Assembly (NCBI GenBank): GCA_019155205.2
Contig: JAHNZQ020000010.1
Span: 1,286,911 to 1,350,910 of the forward strand
DNA length: 64,000 nt
Direction: 5' to 3'
Source of the DNA: Gracilaria vermiculophylla
Taxonomy: Eukaryota; Rhodophyta; Florideophyceae; Gracilariales; Gracilariaceae
The first letter of the stretch is position 1, and each line of letters begins with the position of its first letter. Positions 28,591-38,917 of the stretch are shown here, piece by piece. Below the pieces are notes generated by a model. The model had not been told where the DNA came from, did not search any database, and worked only from the letters and a program-made list of their open reading frames with translations. The position numbers and the translations under genes are program-made.

Positions 28591-30120
28591 TCAGAAGGTT
28601 AGTCTACATATAGGATTCGACTGGATTGCTTTTAGATCTACCTTGTGACCGAAGAGGTCACGAATATTACGGATCCCATATCGAATCATGGTTGGGCGTT
28701 CAAGACTTAGACCCCATGCAATCACTGTTACGTCTTCAGGAATTCCCATCGGCCTGATCATCTCAGGTCGGAACACACCGGAGTTTCCAACTTCTACCCA
28801 TTTCTTTAGTCCTTCATGGTAGGAGTGAATCTCTAAAGATGGGGTGGTATACGGGTTATGCGTTGGTTTGAACCGTAATTTGGACATACCCATCTTTTTG
28901 AAGAACTCATGGATAATTCCTTTTAAATGTCCAAGCGAGAGATTTCGATCTGCGACTAAACCTTCAATTTGATGAAACTCTGCTAAATGCGTGGCGTCAA
29001 GTGTTTCGTTACGAAACACTCGGTCAATGGAAAAGTATTTCTTCGGCTTGAACTCGCCTTGCTGGGCCAGAAGATACAACATACGGCTCGACACGGCTGT
29101 GGTGTGAGTCCGGAGAATATTCTTTCGAGCCTCTTGTTCCGACCATTTATATCTATAACCTCTAGATCCAAATCCACCTTCTTCATGTACCTTACGTACC
29201 CTTTCCATGTAATCCGCATCCATAATGTTTGCGAATTCGGGATCGGATAGGAAGAAAGTATCATGCTCATCTCTTGCTGGGTGCTGCTGAGGCTGGAACA
29301 AGGCGTCGAAATTCCAAAATGAGGACTCAACATAGTTGTTTGTCGGCATCTCTTCGAATCCCATCTCTAGAAAGATAAGGCGGAATTGTTCCCGGACCTT
29401 CAGCAGAGTATGCAAGTAACCGCCACTTGTCTGCTTCCCCTCTGCATCGAAGTTATATGGTTTGAATGCTACAGATTTCCATTCGCCGGATTCGAGCATT
29501 TCTTTTGTTAGCTCGGTTGCCTGTTCTTTCCGAGCATCCCCAAGCCTTTCTCCTGCGAATATCTTGAATGTTTTGTATGGTTTTAACGACGCGAGCTTCC
29601 TGGACTTCAGGTCCTTGAGTAAAGCGCTAGAAACTCCGTCTGGGGCTCCATCTTGATCGCGGAGCTTTCGAAGTGCATCTGCCACATCGTCAGTCACATT
29701 TACGCCTTCGTTGATCTTAAACGCCTTGGTTTCCTTGTCAATCGAAACCCATTTCCGACGCAGGGCTTGTTGCTTTCCCCTGCTCATGACCTGCTTTGAG
29801 ACCTTCTTTTCTAATTCATTCGACACAGGCATCGTACCGGCATCTAGAGCTTCCCTAACCGCGTTGTAAAAAGCCACTTCTGGTGACGTAGAATCTGCGT
29901 AAGATAAACCTTCAGAAGAGATCTCCCAGCGATTGTGAGTCACCGGCTCCATCCTTATGGCCAACTTGGCATTTAGTGACTTGAGAACCCCATCCACCAA
30001 AGTTTGATGATCAGTTCTAAGTTTGTGAGCCAGTATAGGTGATTCCAGAAAGTCAGACTCAGAACCGAGCTCTTCCACCGATCGAAGCACGGCTTCTTCG
30101 GTTGTTACGTCCCCTGCCAT
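28591..30120 (-). CDS. Cytosolic phenylalanine-tRNA ligase alpha subunit, 509 aa
   Basis: Class II aminoacyl-tRNA synthetase subunit that, with the beta subunit, charges tRNA-Phe. The N-terminal quarter has the winged-helix tRNA-binding repeats of eukaryotic/archaeal alpha subunits. The catalytic core shows class II motif 1 ([16 protein letters not shown]), the [13 protein letters not shown] segment, motif 2 around [21 protein letters not shown], split here as [10 protein letters not shown] and EFHQIEG, and motif 3 ([10 protein letters not shown]). No organellar extension precedes the ATG at 30120, so the cytosolic enzyme. Length about 500 is normal. Confidence 0.96.
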   Translation of the reverse strand: MAGDVTTEEAVLRSVEELGSESDFLESPILAHKLRTDHQTLVDGVLKSLNAKLAIRMEPVTHNRWEISSEGLSYADSTSPEVAFYNAVREALDAGTMPVSNELEKKVSKQVMSRGKQQALRRKWVSIDKETKAFKINEGVNVTDDVADALRKLRDQDGAPDGVSSALLKDLKSRKLASLKPYKTFKIFAGERLGDARKEQATELTKEMLESGEWKSVAFKPYNFDAEGKQTSGGYLHTLLKVREQFRLIFLEMGFEEMPTNNYVESSFWNFDALFQPQQHPARDEHDTFFLSDPEFANIMDADYMERVRKVHEEGGFGSRGYRYKWSEQEARKNILRTHTTAVSSRMLYLLAQQGEFKPKKYFSIDRVFRNETLDATHLAEFHQIEGLVADRNLSLGHLKGIIHEFFKKMGMSKLRFKPTHNPYTTPSLEIHSYHEGLKKWVEVGNSGVFRPEMIRPMGIPEDVTVIAWGLSLERPTMIRYGIRNIRDLFGHKVDLKAIQSNPICRLTF

Positions 30121-30556
30121 TGCTACCGGGGTGAGTCGAGACAGTCGCAGAAAAACCTACAACTATCGTTGTCGCAGCCTTCTCGTAGAGAGGAAAAAGT
30201 AAATAGAAGTCTCCCGACGTTCAGCATGCGTCAACAAACACCCTGGAGCGGTTGTATCATTGCTGGCAAGGCTGAACAAAACTGAGATTTTTCACATTTT
30301 TGAAAGCTAAGCGTTCTGCAGCGAGATCATTTATTTGCCTTTTGCTCCAGGTACGCCGAATGTGCGTAATTCTGTCCGGTGGATGACGCAGTCTGCGACT
30401 TGTGCTTGAAGGCGATTACAAGCAGATTGAGCTCAAATTCCCACCTCCAAGGTCATGAAACATCCATGATTCGAAACTCAATTAACTTAAAACGATACGC
30501 TCCTCACCACTGGAGGTAATTGCATCTTGTGCGGTCTTGAGTTACATTGACGAACA
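30121..30556. other. Divergent promoter region, PheRS alpha / DUF493 gene
   Basis: 436 bp shared by two outward-facing genes. No ORF or clear TATA box seen. Confidence 0.5.
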
Positions 30557-32485
30557 ATGACCAGCGCGTTAACTTCTCTGTGCTTTTCTTGTCCTGCCGC
30601 AAGTATCTTTACCTGCGGCAGATCATTCTATTGCAGACCAGCCATGGTTCAACGGCCGCCCAGCTATCGGATATCTTCCACAGTTTTCATGAACTCCAAT
30701 CGCCCCACAAGAGCTTCAAATCGGAAACGCAGACCGAGCCCATCGATATCATCACCGGTTGATGACGACGATAATGCCAAGAACGAAGCTCAAGACGAAT
30801 CAGGCTCAACAGATATAGCGGATGATCTTTTAGTCGAACCAGGTGGAAAGGATTTAGAGGATTGGTCTCGTGATGTAGATGAAGAGGATGATGTGACTCT
30901 GGAACAATTACTCCTCGATGACGGGGAGGAAGAAGATGAAGCTTTAGTTGATGATGAACTTCTATTGAATGGCGACTTTCAGGAAGACCCGGAGGACCTT
31001 GCTATAAATGATGTCTTTGATGATGTCGATGACGATGAAGAGGACGAGGAAGACGAGGATGAAGACGAAGATGAAGATGAAGACTCTGACGGATTTGAAG
31101 AAGATGACGAACTTGCTGCGCAGGCTGATGGGGACGGTTTTGACGAGGAAGTTTCAATTCCAGCTGGAAGAAAAAGAAAGCAGCGCACCGTGACAAAAGC
31201 AAGAGGTGTTTCTTCGAAGGTGCCAGAAGACGAGGAAAACGTAGAACCTTCAGAAGATGTACTAGATTCAATAAGAGACGGATTTCAACCTGTGTTTGAG
31301 CCTAAAGATGTTGATGGAGATGATTCTAATGCAGACCTAACATCAATAAGCGATAAGGATTTGAATGATGATTCAGAAGAACAGAACGCCGAAGATATTA
31401 GGAACGCTGCCAATATCTTGTCCAAAAGCGGAATTCTCGGACTTGGCTTTGAAGCGGAGGAGCAAGGTGCCATATCGGCGCCCCAGACCTCGTCTTCTAC
31501 AGACGATTCCAAACTAAAGGGTGATGAAGAATATGATTTGGAAAATTTATACGATTTCGAAGATGAAACAGAGATTGAGGGAAACGAAGAGAGTGAGTTT
31601 GACTCGATTGAAGCAAGGGAACGGAAACAACGGCAAGTAGACGCTGAGTTTGCTCTAACATCTGAATCAAGCTTTGGAAAGGTATGGGAACTGAACGAGG
31701 ACACGTATGTCACCATTACAGATCCAGGACAAGCCTACGCCTATGAACTGGACGAAGACGACGAAGAAGACCAAGAAATGTCGACTGTTAGGAGAGGAAA
31801 GCAAGGCGGATGGAGCGGCGGCCTGGCATCGTATCCCACTTCAGAAAATTTGCCAGTGGGGTCCAAGGAATATATCGCACGCCGTTCATATGAGTTGCTT
31901 TCCAAGTTTTCACCCGCGGAAATGTTTCAATGGACTCGACGACACGGCCCCCCACCAAAGGATATAGAAGATCTTTATCCAAAAAGGAAACCAAAATTGA
32001 CTGCCCTCGGGAAACAAATATTAACCCTATCACCTCCAGGATCTACGCATACGGAAGATCCACAGGCTAGTCAAGAAAGTGGGGACGGTGGCAAAAGACG
32101 CCGTAATAAGGCAAGCGGAAAGACAAATCGAAGTAAGGTGAACAGCGCTATGATTCGTGTTTCCGAGAATAGCCCTTCATCTGGTCGATCATCGAAGAAT
32201 AAAAAAAGCCCTGAACACGAAAGAGCAGCTCTGGATCGGTCAATGGAATTCCCTTGCTTGTTCAAGTTTAAGATCGAGCCCTGTGAGGAAGGGTTCCAGT
32301 GTCAAATACAGCCAATAGTGGAGAATGCCTTAAAGAGGGATGTGGAACAGCTCTCATTTTCAGTCGAGAAAGAAGGGAAACTGGAAAGAATTGAATTCAG
32401 TGTCATTGTTGAGAATTCGAAAGAAATCACAGACATCTTCGAAGCGTTTCACGGTGATGAACGCGTCAAACGTAGCTACGGATAA
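30557..32485 (+). CDS. DUF493-domain protein with long acidic region, likely plastid
   Basis: 642 residues. The N-terminal 35 residues (MTSALTSLCFSCPAAS...) are Ser/Cys/Ala-rich and low in acid, like a plastid transit peptide. From about 60 to 270 the protein is highly acidic, including nearly uninterrupted Asp/Glu runs at 155-180. A conserved-looking middle part (KVWELNEDTYVTITDPGQAY, then YIARRSYELLSKFSPAEMFQ and RRHGPPPKDIEDLYP, about 375-480) is followed by a basic linker. The C-terminal 80 residues (from MEFPCLFKFKIEP, about 562) match the DUF493/YbeD ferredoxin-like fold, a putative ligand-binding or regulatory module. The specific role is unknown; a plastid gene-expression role is a guess only. 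Confidence 0.8.
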   Translation: MTSALTSLCFSCPAASIFTCGRSFYCRPAMVQRPPSYRISSTVFMNSNRPTRASNRKRRPSPSISSPVDDDDNAKNEAQDESGSTDIADDLLVEPGGKDLEDWSRDVDEEDDVTLEQLLLDDGEEEDEALVDDELLLNGDFQEDPEDLAINDVFDDVDDDEEDEEDEDEDEDEDEDSDGFEEDDELAAQADGDGFDEEVSIPAGRKRKQRTVTKARGVSSKVPEDEENVEPSEDVLDSIRDGFQPVFEPKDVDGDDSNADLTSISDKDLNDDSEEQNAEDIRNAANILSKSGILGLGFEAEEQGAISAPQTSSSTDDSKLKGDEEYDLENLYDFEDETEIEGNEESEFDSIEARERKQRQVDAEFALTSESSFGKVWELNEDTYVTITDPGQAYAYELDEDDEEDQEMSTVRRGKQGGWSGGLASYPTSENLPVGSKEYIARRSYELLSKFSPAEMFQWTRRHGPPPKDIEDLYPKRKPKLTALGKQILTLSPPGSTHTEDPQASQESGDGGKRRRNKASGKTNRSKVNSAMIRVSENSPSSGRSSKNKKSPEHERAALDRSMEFPCLFKFKIEPCEEGFQCQIQPIVENALKRDVEQLSFSVEKEGKLERIEFSVIVENSKEITDIFEAFHGDERVKRSYG

Positions 32486-33185
32486 TCCATCCGAAAACGA
32501 TCACGAAACGAAGGGGTTTGTTGGAAACGCTGTACGCTTCGCAAGAGCAGACTTTTGTAGTGGGGCTGCGTTTTTCATGTTTTTCCCAATCTCTTCCGTG
32601 ATAGCTAACGTCGAAGGCTAGGAAAGATATGGCAAAATGCTTAAAGGTTAGGCGGTATGGAGCGAGGGTCAACATCGGGATACCATCAATTCGTCGGAAT
32701 TTTTACAGGAAGAACAACTTCGATATGACCACCCAGATTTTCAACATCTTGTTTATAATGATCAGTGTTGATCTTTCCTGTAGGTCACGAGGCTTGAGCT
32801 CTGAAGCCTACTCTTGTCTGACTTGAAACCATCGCACAGGGGTGCACAGAGGTACTTTAAAGTTAATTTGGAGCACCAGTGCGGATTCTGAAATTTCCGA
32901 ACATGTACTTTGTGAAACCCTGTTGAAAGGTGTTTCTTATTCTAATCCTCACAAGAGCTGATGAATAAATCGTTTTAAGCCATCTAGTGTGTATGTAGCA
33001 AGATTGGTGCCCTTCTCGCAGCTCCCTGGCGATAATGAACATGTCGTGCCTCATGAGACGTCTACGTTGCCGTTGGCGGCAGGTGGTTTTGTCGAGTAAA
33101 AGTTGAAGTTGCTCATCCCCCAGCCGTTATAGCATTTTCACACCCCTAGCTAGTACTCATCATAGCCGGACGAGCCAGTAGAACT
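32486..33185. other. Intergenic between convergent genes, nothing seen
   Basis: 700 bp, 3' flanks of the DUF493 gene and the HAD phosphatase gene. AT-rich in the middle, with no supported ORF. Confidence 0.5.
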
Positions 33186-34250
33186 TCAGGCTGCTTGTAC
33201 TTGTACTTTGTGGTTGTCTAATGCATGTCTTACAGCATGATGAACATCATCCACGACGACATGAGCCGTGTCGACTTGGTCATTTTCGCCTTTAAAGTTG
33301 CCAGTTCGAACCAAAACTGATCGCCAGGGCTCCCCTCTGGCATTTGCACCGCGTACGTCCGAAGGTGGGTTATCTCCGATGGCATAAATCGTCGGCAAAG
33401 ATTGTGTGCAGTATCCCATTTGCCCCAACTGTTTTCGAAGGACCGTTTCGGCCACTTGGTAGTTCGGAGTATGGGGTTTTCCAAATTGAACGAAGCGCAA
33501 ACGCTTTCCCGTGACGTGGGTGTACACAGCCTGCAGCGCCACACCGAAAGAACCTCCAGCTAGTCTTGGAATGTGGTACTCTGTGGGAAAGAAAATATCG
33601 GGATTGCAGAAGTATAAGTCGACCACCTGCTCATGCGCATGCTTACGGCTGCGGTATCCATCCGAGCGCAAGACATCGACCAACAGTTGAATATCGCGTC
33701 CCCAGTCACGAGAATCGGTCATGACAAAGACGGCTGCGATGGGCATTTCAGACACTCGATAGTCCTCTGCGGAGGGCTGCACATGATCAAGGCGCGCAAA
33801 GGGCGTGGAATGAGAGTCAATGAAGGCAAGTGCCTCTGTACTGATGGCATGCTTGAAGCCGTAGGATCGAGCGATTTCGGCACACTGGGGATTGCCAACG
33901 GTCAGCACGGCATGGTTTGCATAGGACGGCAACACGTGCTTAAGAGGCGAATGTGAAAGTACCACCTGATGTTCTTGGATGGGGACTTTTAACATGTTGG
34001 TGAGCTTCTCAGCTCGGGCAGCCTCCGTGGTACCACCGCCGTTGGTGAGAAAGGCGATTGGGGTGCGCCATTGGTTTCGCGAGTTGTCGTAGAGGGAATG
34101 CAAGGCAGGCTGGGCCGCAGGAATCACGGAACCGCCGCGAATGAGAACTCCGTCTATGTCGAAGACAAAGGCGGGCCCATTGAACGGTTGGGCTGTAGAA
34201 AAGTGTCGGCAAAGAACACGAGCAGAACGCAGAGCTCCAACGAATACCAT
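33186..34250 (-). CDS. HAD-superfamily hydrolase, HDHD5/CECR5-like, mitochondrial
   Basis: 354 residues. The HAD nucleophile motif FDIDGVLIRGG gives Asp31 and Asp33; FLTNGG is motif II; the late GDNPPSDVRGAN segment supplies the metal-binding acids of motif IV. The order and spacing with a C2-type cap match the CECR5/YKR070w group of putative phosphatases. The first 20 residues (MVFVGALRSARVLCRHFSTA) form a typical basic, Ser/Arg mitochondrial presequence. Substrate unknown in the whole family. ATG at 34250; divergent from SerB with 554 bp between starts. Confidence 0.92.
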   Translation of the reverse strand: MVFVGALRSARVLCRHFSTAQPFNGPAFVFDIDGVLIRGGSVIPAAQPALHSLYDNSRNQWRTPIAFLTNGGGTTEAARAEKLTNMLKVPIQEHQVVLSHSPLKHVLPSYANHAVLTVGNPQCAEIARSYGFKHAISTEALAFIDSHSTPFARLDHVQPSAEDYRVSEMPIAAVFVMTDSRDWGRDIQLLVDVLRSDGYRSRKHAHEQVVDLYFCNPDIFFPTEYHIPRLAGGSFGVALQAVYTHVTGKRLRFVQFGKPHTPNYQVAETVLRKQLGQMGYCTQSLPTIYAIGDNPPSDVRGANARGEPWRSVLVRTGNFKGENDQVDTAHVVVDDVHHAVRHALDNHKVQVQAA

Positions 34251-34804
34251 TTGCTTGGCGCTATCCGTCGGAGATTTCCTTGCTCACCGCGTGCGGGGTT
34301 TCGACCAGACGCGCGACCCGCTCGGTCTGGCTACAGCGATGGTGGCGGAGAAACTCCCAGGCGCATGAATCGTTGACGTGGCCGTGGCCATCCGAGAATC
34401 GTGACCCGAAGCGTCACGCCGCCGTGATGCGATTCTGAGACGAAACAGATCCACGTGGCTTGAAGCGGTTGGCGGGCGCGATGGGCCGCGGCGAGCGGCA
34501 GCCCGCCATTGGGCAGCATCCTGCGCATGGAGATTCGCGCTCCATTCAACACGAACCATGCCAACCGCCTTCTTGTGCGACACAGTCACGTCACCACGGA
34601 TGCGCACGTCTCCTACCAAAGGCAATGCCCACAGCTGCGACACACAACGCTCTCATCCCCCATTCCCCTGACATTCTTCTGCCTAGCACGCGTCCATCTC
34701 TCCCACACGGAGCTTCCTATCTGGTGATCTGACTGCCGCCACCAATCTTCACAAGTACTGTCACCTGCCCTGTTCAACAGAATATCTTTTTCAAACAAGC
34801 AACA
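34251..34804. other. Divergent promoter region, HDHD5-like / SerB
   Basis: Shared upstream region of two metabolic genes. ORFs present are short and unsupported. Confidence 0.5.
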
Positions 34805-36181
34805 ATGACAGCCCAAGCTTTAGGTGCCACACTTCAAACGGAGGAACAAACACGCTTGGCGGCCACCTTCACAGGAAAGGATGAGCCTAGAGCCGCAAGC
34901 GAGGTTGTTGCTGCTGCTGCACTTGCAAACGCGAAAATCATCGACCTCAAGCAGACTGTCATCCAAGACCGTATCACCCTTTCCATTGAATTGGAGGTAA
35001 CCTCATGCTCGCCCGCCGAAGCGCACCTTTACAAATCCCTCCTCGCTATCGCTCAAAACTTGTCACTCACCGTCGACTTTGACGTCGTTACCGACGAAAT
35101 GCCTTCAGAACGTCTTCAGAAGCTTGAGTTGAGCGATGACCTCTTTGAAACCCCTCGCCAGTCTCGTTACCCCTGTGTCAGCAACGGCAAGATCACTCAA
35201 AACATACCGCCAACGCATTACGTTTTAACTCTTATATCGCGGGATTCCATTTCGCCCATGTTTTTGACGGACATTGCTTCCCTTCTGGCCGACGGCGCGT
35301 TCACCGTTGAGAAAGTCACCCGTCTAAGCACCACAGGTCTGCGTTGCTTGGAACTGATGGTAGTCAGTTACAAGGCGTTAACTCCGGCCGACATAAACCA
35401 GTTAAGGAAAAAGCTGTACGCGTTGGGAAGAATCACAGGGATCGATGTTGCGTTGCAAGCGGAGTCCGTGTTGAGAAGATCCAAAAGATTGGTTGTATTT
35501 GATATGGACAGTACACTCATTCAGCAGGAAGTAATAGACGAAATAGCTCGCTACGCCGGCGTGTTCGATAAGGTGAAGGAAATTACTCATCAAGCAATGA
35601 GTGGCAAATTGGATTTTCGCGAAAGTCTTCGAGAGCGAGTGGCGCTTTTGAAGGGAACCGATTCAAGCGTATTCCAGAAAGTAATTGACAACTTGCAGTA
35701 CACACCCGGTGTCAAGCTGCTATGCAAGACGCTCAAAAAGTTAGGCTATCGGCTGGCGGTCATTTCAGGAGGGTTCACGCGAATCACCGCTCACGTGCGG
35801 AATGAACTAGGACTGGACTACGACTATGCCAACGATCTGGAGGAGAAGAACGGAGTGTTCACAGGGAAAACCATTGGTCCCGTGGTGAATGCACAAAGAA
35901 AAGCAGACTTGCTGATCACGATCGCTCAGCAGGAACGAATCACTCTGGATCAGGTGATTGCGATCGGTGATGGGGCAAACGACTTGCCCATGCTCGGCAC
36001 AGCCGGCTTAGGGATCGCATTCAACGCCAAAGCGGCGGTGCAAGAGGCGGCGAGCTTTAGAATCAATCACCCGAATTTAATGACGGTTCTGTACCTTTTG
36101 GGTTTCAGCGAGCAGGATCAGGAAGAGTTGCACGGTGAAGGGAGCAACCACTCGGGTTCCGTAGGAGAGGCGGTTGTGTAA
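34805..36181 (+). CDS. Phosphoserine phosphatase, SerB type with ACT domains, 458 aa
   Basis: Last step of the phosphorylated serine pathway: phosphoserine to serine. HAD motif FDMDSTLI gives nucleophile Asp233 and acid Asp235; VISGGFTRI is motif II; KADLL supplies the Lys; GDGANDLPML is motif IV. The 220 residues before the catalytic domain contain two ACT-like regions, the second clear around HYVLTLISRDSISPMFLTDI. This is the arrangement of the long bacterial SerB (as in mycobacteria and proteobacteria), in which ACT domains sense serine; animal and plant enzymes lack them. There is no convincing organellar presequence (MTAQALGATLQTEEQT). Bacterial-type origin is an inference from architecture. 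ATG at 34805 in AACAATG context. Confidence 0.94.
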   Translation: MTAQALGATLQTEEQTRLAATFTGKDEPRAASEVVAAAALANAKIIDLKQTVIQDRITLSIELEVTSCSPAEAHLYKSLLAIAQNLSLTVDFDVVTDEMPSERLQKLELSDDLFETPRQSRYPCVSNGKITQNIPPTHYVLTLISRDSISPMFLTDIASLLADGAFTVEKVTRLSTTGLRCLELMVVSYKALTPADINQLRKKLYALGRITGIDVALQAESVLRRSKRLVVFDMDSTLIQQEVIDEIARYAGVFDKVKEITHQAMSGKLDFRESLRERVALLKGTDSSVFQKVIDNLQYTPGVKLLCKTLKKLGYRLAVISGGFTRITAHVRNELGLDYDYANDLEEKNGVFTGKTIGPVVNAQRKADLLITIAQQERITLDQVIAIGDGANDLPMLGTAGLGIAFNAKAAVQEAASFRINHPNLMTVLYLLGFSEQDQEELHGEGSNHSGSVGEAVV

Positions 36182-36266
36182 GTATGTTGTTTTTGAGCAG
36201 CCACTGGGCGCGAACGCTTCTGAACGATTAAACGATTTGTGAAAACAACGGCGGAAGCGGAAGCGA

Positions 36267-36662
36267 CTACAGCGGAGCCTGAGAGCGGGCAGTAACGCCA
36301 AGGATTTGTTCTAACTGCTCTCGCGGTTGTTGGTCGGGCATATAGGGAGACTCGTGTGGTAGGTTCATAAAGTCCTCAAAATCGATCTTCTCGTCGCGAC
36401 CAGTGAAGGAGTCGAGACCGGCGTAAGAAGACGGCAGGCCCGGGAGCCGCTGGCATTGCGAGAGCATGTGCTTGTGCAGGGCAATACGCATGGGGAGGGC
36501 AGCGCCGTAGGCCGCTGCCTGCATCTTGCGGCGGGTGAGCTCCTCGGCTTTGCGCGCGTTTGCCTGGATAGTTTGCATGGGGTGCATGGGGGTGGCGGAG
36601 TATTTGAGCGTGGTACCGGGCGCCACATTGGGGCTGAGATCCGTACGGGTGGGGCGATCCAT
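36267..36662 (-). CDS. Proteasome maturation factor UMP1/POMP, 131 aa
   Basis: Small chaperone enclosed in, and destroyed by, the maturing 20S proteasome. The C-terminal two thirds match the family: PMRIALHKHMLSQCQRLPGL corresponds to the PLxLQMExxxxxxxQRLPFL block, and DSFTGRDEKIDFEDFMNLP to the GxDExIGFEDILN block. The N-terminus (MDRPTRTDLSPNVAPGTTLK) is divergent. Length is close to human POMP (141) and yeast Ump1 (148). The ATG at 36662 is the first sensible start; longer GC-rich frames upstream look non-coding. Convergent with SerB, only 85 bp between stops. Confidence 0.88.
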   Translation of the reverse strand: MDRPTRTDLSPNVAPGTTLKYSATPMHPMQTIQANARKAEELTRRKMQAAAYGAALPMRIALHKHMLSQCQRLPGLPSSYAGLDSFTGRDEKIDFEDFMNLPHESPYMPDQQPREQLEQILGVTARSQAPL

Positions 36663-37285
36663 CGGAGAGAGGTGGTGGCAGGGAAGGTACTGCGTCTGGC
36701 GAGGCCTTGGAGTACTTCGTGAAGTGCGGATGCTGGGGGTAGGGCGTGGTGTGGTATGGCCACTGCCACATTGATATAAGGAGCGAGGGTGACAGGCTGC
36801 ACGCGGCTGGAAGCGCGCGCGGTGCGGTCGTGCCGACCGCAGCGTATGGCGAATAGCAACGTGCCACGCGACATGCGCATGCACGTGGCAATGAGCTGGC
36901 GCAAACATTCCCGCGTGAGCGCGCAGAAAAGGTGAAAGTGCGCTGTAAGCACAGGGCGTAGCAGCCACGTCGTTGCACAACGGCAGCCCCGACGCCCCCC
37001 TGCCATCCCTGCTGCGCTTCCGCCGCCCCGCCCCCCGCCCCCCCCCCCCCCAAAGCGTTACCGTTCCGCGTCCAGCGCCTTTCTCTTCTGCTCGCCCGGC
37101 CGCTCTGTGCTCGTCTGGTCGACCTCGCCCTCCGTCCTCGCGCGTTTGCTGCCCGCTTCCCCGCCCTCCAGAGTGCCCCGCGTGCCCCCGCCTTCGCTAC
37201 GCAGTTCCCCTCGCCCCCTTTTCCCCTTTTCCGCGTCGCCCCCTTTCGTCTCCGCTCCCTAGCGACTTGCGACGCCCGCGCTCGC
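36663..37285. other. Divergent promoter region, UMP1 / BAR-SH3
   Basis: GC-rich and pyrimidine-rich on the plus strand, with a C11 run near 37041-37051. ORFs here in several frames are composition artefacts. Confidence 0.5.
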
Positions 37286-38917
37286 ATGTGGGGCGAGTCT
37301 ACGCGACTCTCTAGCGCCAGGAAAGAACCCGTCAAACCTGCCATGAACGTCACCATGCCGCCCGAGCGAGACTCCGCCGTCTTCGAACAGAAGTCACGCA
37401 AGTTTGACGAGGCTGATGCCGCCTTTCGCTCCTTAGTCGAAGCGCTGGCCGCATACAAGACCGCCGTCTTTCACGCCGCTGAGTGCGGCGTGGCCGTCGC
37501 CACCGCCATGGACTCCTTCTTCACGCAACCAGACCACAAGCAGAAACAACTCGTAGGCAAGTTTCTCGAGTCGCAGCGCGCCATTCGCGCCAAGTGGGTC
37601 TCGGAGGCAGAGAAGACCTATGACGCAGAGGTGATGGCCCCCATCAAGAGCAGGCTAGATGAAATTCCAAAGGTACGAGATACGATTCGAGCGCGAGCTA
37701 GTTACAAGGCCGATATGGAAAAGCGTCAGAAAAAACTGCAGACAGAACGGAAAAGAGATACTTCTCGCCTTCGAGATAAGCAGCGTCGTCTCAAGGAAAT
37801 CACCAACCAGTATACAATGTTCCATAACCGTGTCATTCAGAGCTTCAATTATATCGAGCGAAACATGGGCACCTTTGTCACCGGTCCATTGCGCGCACTC
37901 GTCACTGTCATGGCCGAATTCTCGAAGTCCACCGTAGACTCTATGGAGGAAATCGTTAAACTCGTCGCCGAATCACCTCCTATAACCACCGATATGTCTC
38001 CTGCCGCTCCTCTTACGTCCCCCACCGAAGATGTCGGAGGCATTATTGGGGAGGAAGTCTGGGATGGTGACTACGTCTTTGACGATGATACAGAAGTTGA
38101 AGGTGATGACGACGAAGACAGGAACGAATCTGAGCAAAATGACCCTGGTACTGGCCTTGGCCGCATTAGCTCTCACCTCCCGCCCCGTGGCAGAGTACAC
38201 AGTGCTGATGGCGTTTCGAAGAATTCTGGCTCTCTCGGTGGTGATCAATTCGGCTTGGATTTTTCGGCTGTAATAAGTCCTCGTCGAGGTCATTCGACTT
38301 CATCGGCTCCGGCAGATGTTTCGCGTCCCTTCTCTCCGGCTGTTTCGCTTCCGGCATTTTCTTCAACCGCCATTGGTTCTCACAGAGACATTAGCTTAGG
38401 CCCGAGCTCTACGTCTGGTCGTATCTCTCAAAATGGGCAGGACACATTTTTGCCTCCGTCTTCTGTTGCGAGCAGTACGTCTACTGAAAACGTTGCTCAT
38501 GAGGCAATGCGACTCTCACCAAAGAGTGCTCCGTCGGTTAGACGTCGGCGACAAGGAGAAGGAAAGGAAAGTGTCGACACCGTGGGCTCTTTGGAGGGTG
38601 GGACACGGACCGAAGTTATCAGGCGAGTCGTCGCGAAGTACGACTTCGCACCGCAAGAAACTAACGAACTTGAATTACGAACTGGGGATGTTGTCGAAGT
38701 TACTGCTATGACTGACGGTGGTTGGTGGATGGGGCAGAAGGGGCGCAACTGTGGGTATTTCCCTCGGAATTATACCAGAGTACTTACAACCGAAGAAGAA
38801 CTTGCGTACATGAATGACAGGAGAAGGCGGGCGCGGGGAGGTCACAAAAGGCACGATTCTGGAGATTCGCGAAGATCGGGCCAAACAGCATTGCAGTCCT
38901 CTGTATATCTTCAGTGA
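37286..38917 (+). CDS. BAR-domain plus SH3-domain protein, 543 aa
   Basis: Likely membrane-curvature and endocytosis adaptor (amphiphysin/Rvs167/endophilin-like layout). Residues about 25-235 are a long alpha-helical BAR-type region (FDEADAAFRSLVEAL through YIERNMGTFVTG), followed by a Ser/Pro-rich, acidic linker with DDDTEVEGDDDED. A canonical SH3 domain lies at about 450-505: AKYDFAPQETNELELRTGD, then GGWWMGQKGRNCGYFP and NYTRVL, with the ALYDY-like, WW and P-x-NY signatures. The C-terminus is basic. Start could be the ATG at 37286 or the in-frame ATG at 37343, which would remove 19 residues. Which BAR subclass cannot be decided by eye. Confidence 0.88.
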   Translation: MWGESTRLSSARKEPVKPAMNVTMPPERDSAVFEQKSRKFDEADAAFRSLVEALAAYKTAVFHAAECGVAVATAMDSFFTQPDHKQKQLVGKFLESQRAIRAKWVSEAEKTYDAEVMAPIKSRLDEIPKVRDTIRARASYKADMEKRQKKLQTERKRDTSRLRDKQRRLKEITNQYTMFHNRVIQSFNYIERNMGTFVTGPLRALVTVMAEFSKSTVDSMEEIVKLVAESPPITTDMSPAAPLTSPTEDVGGIIGEEVWDGDYVFDDDTEVEGDDDEDRNESEQNDPGTGLGRISSHLPPRGRVHSADGVSKNSGSLGGDQFGLDFSAVISPRRGHSTSSAPADVSRPFSPAVSLPAFSSTAIGSHRDISLGPSSTSGRISQNGQDTFLPPSSVASSTSTENVAHEAMRLSPKSAPSVRRRRQGEGKESVDTVGSLEGGTRTEVIRRVVAKYDFAPQETNELELRTGDVVEVTAMTDGGWWMGQKGRNCGYFPRNYTRVLTTEEELAYMNDRRRRARGGHKRHDSGDSRRSGQTALQSSVYLQ

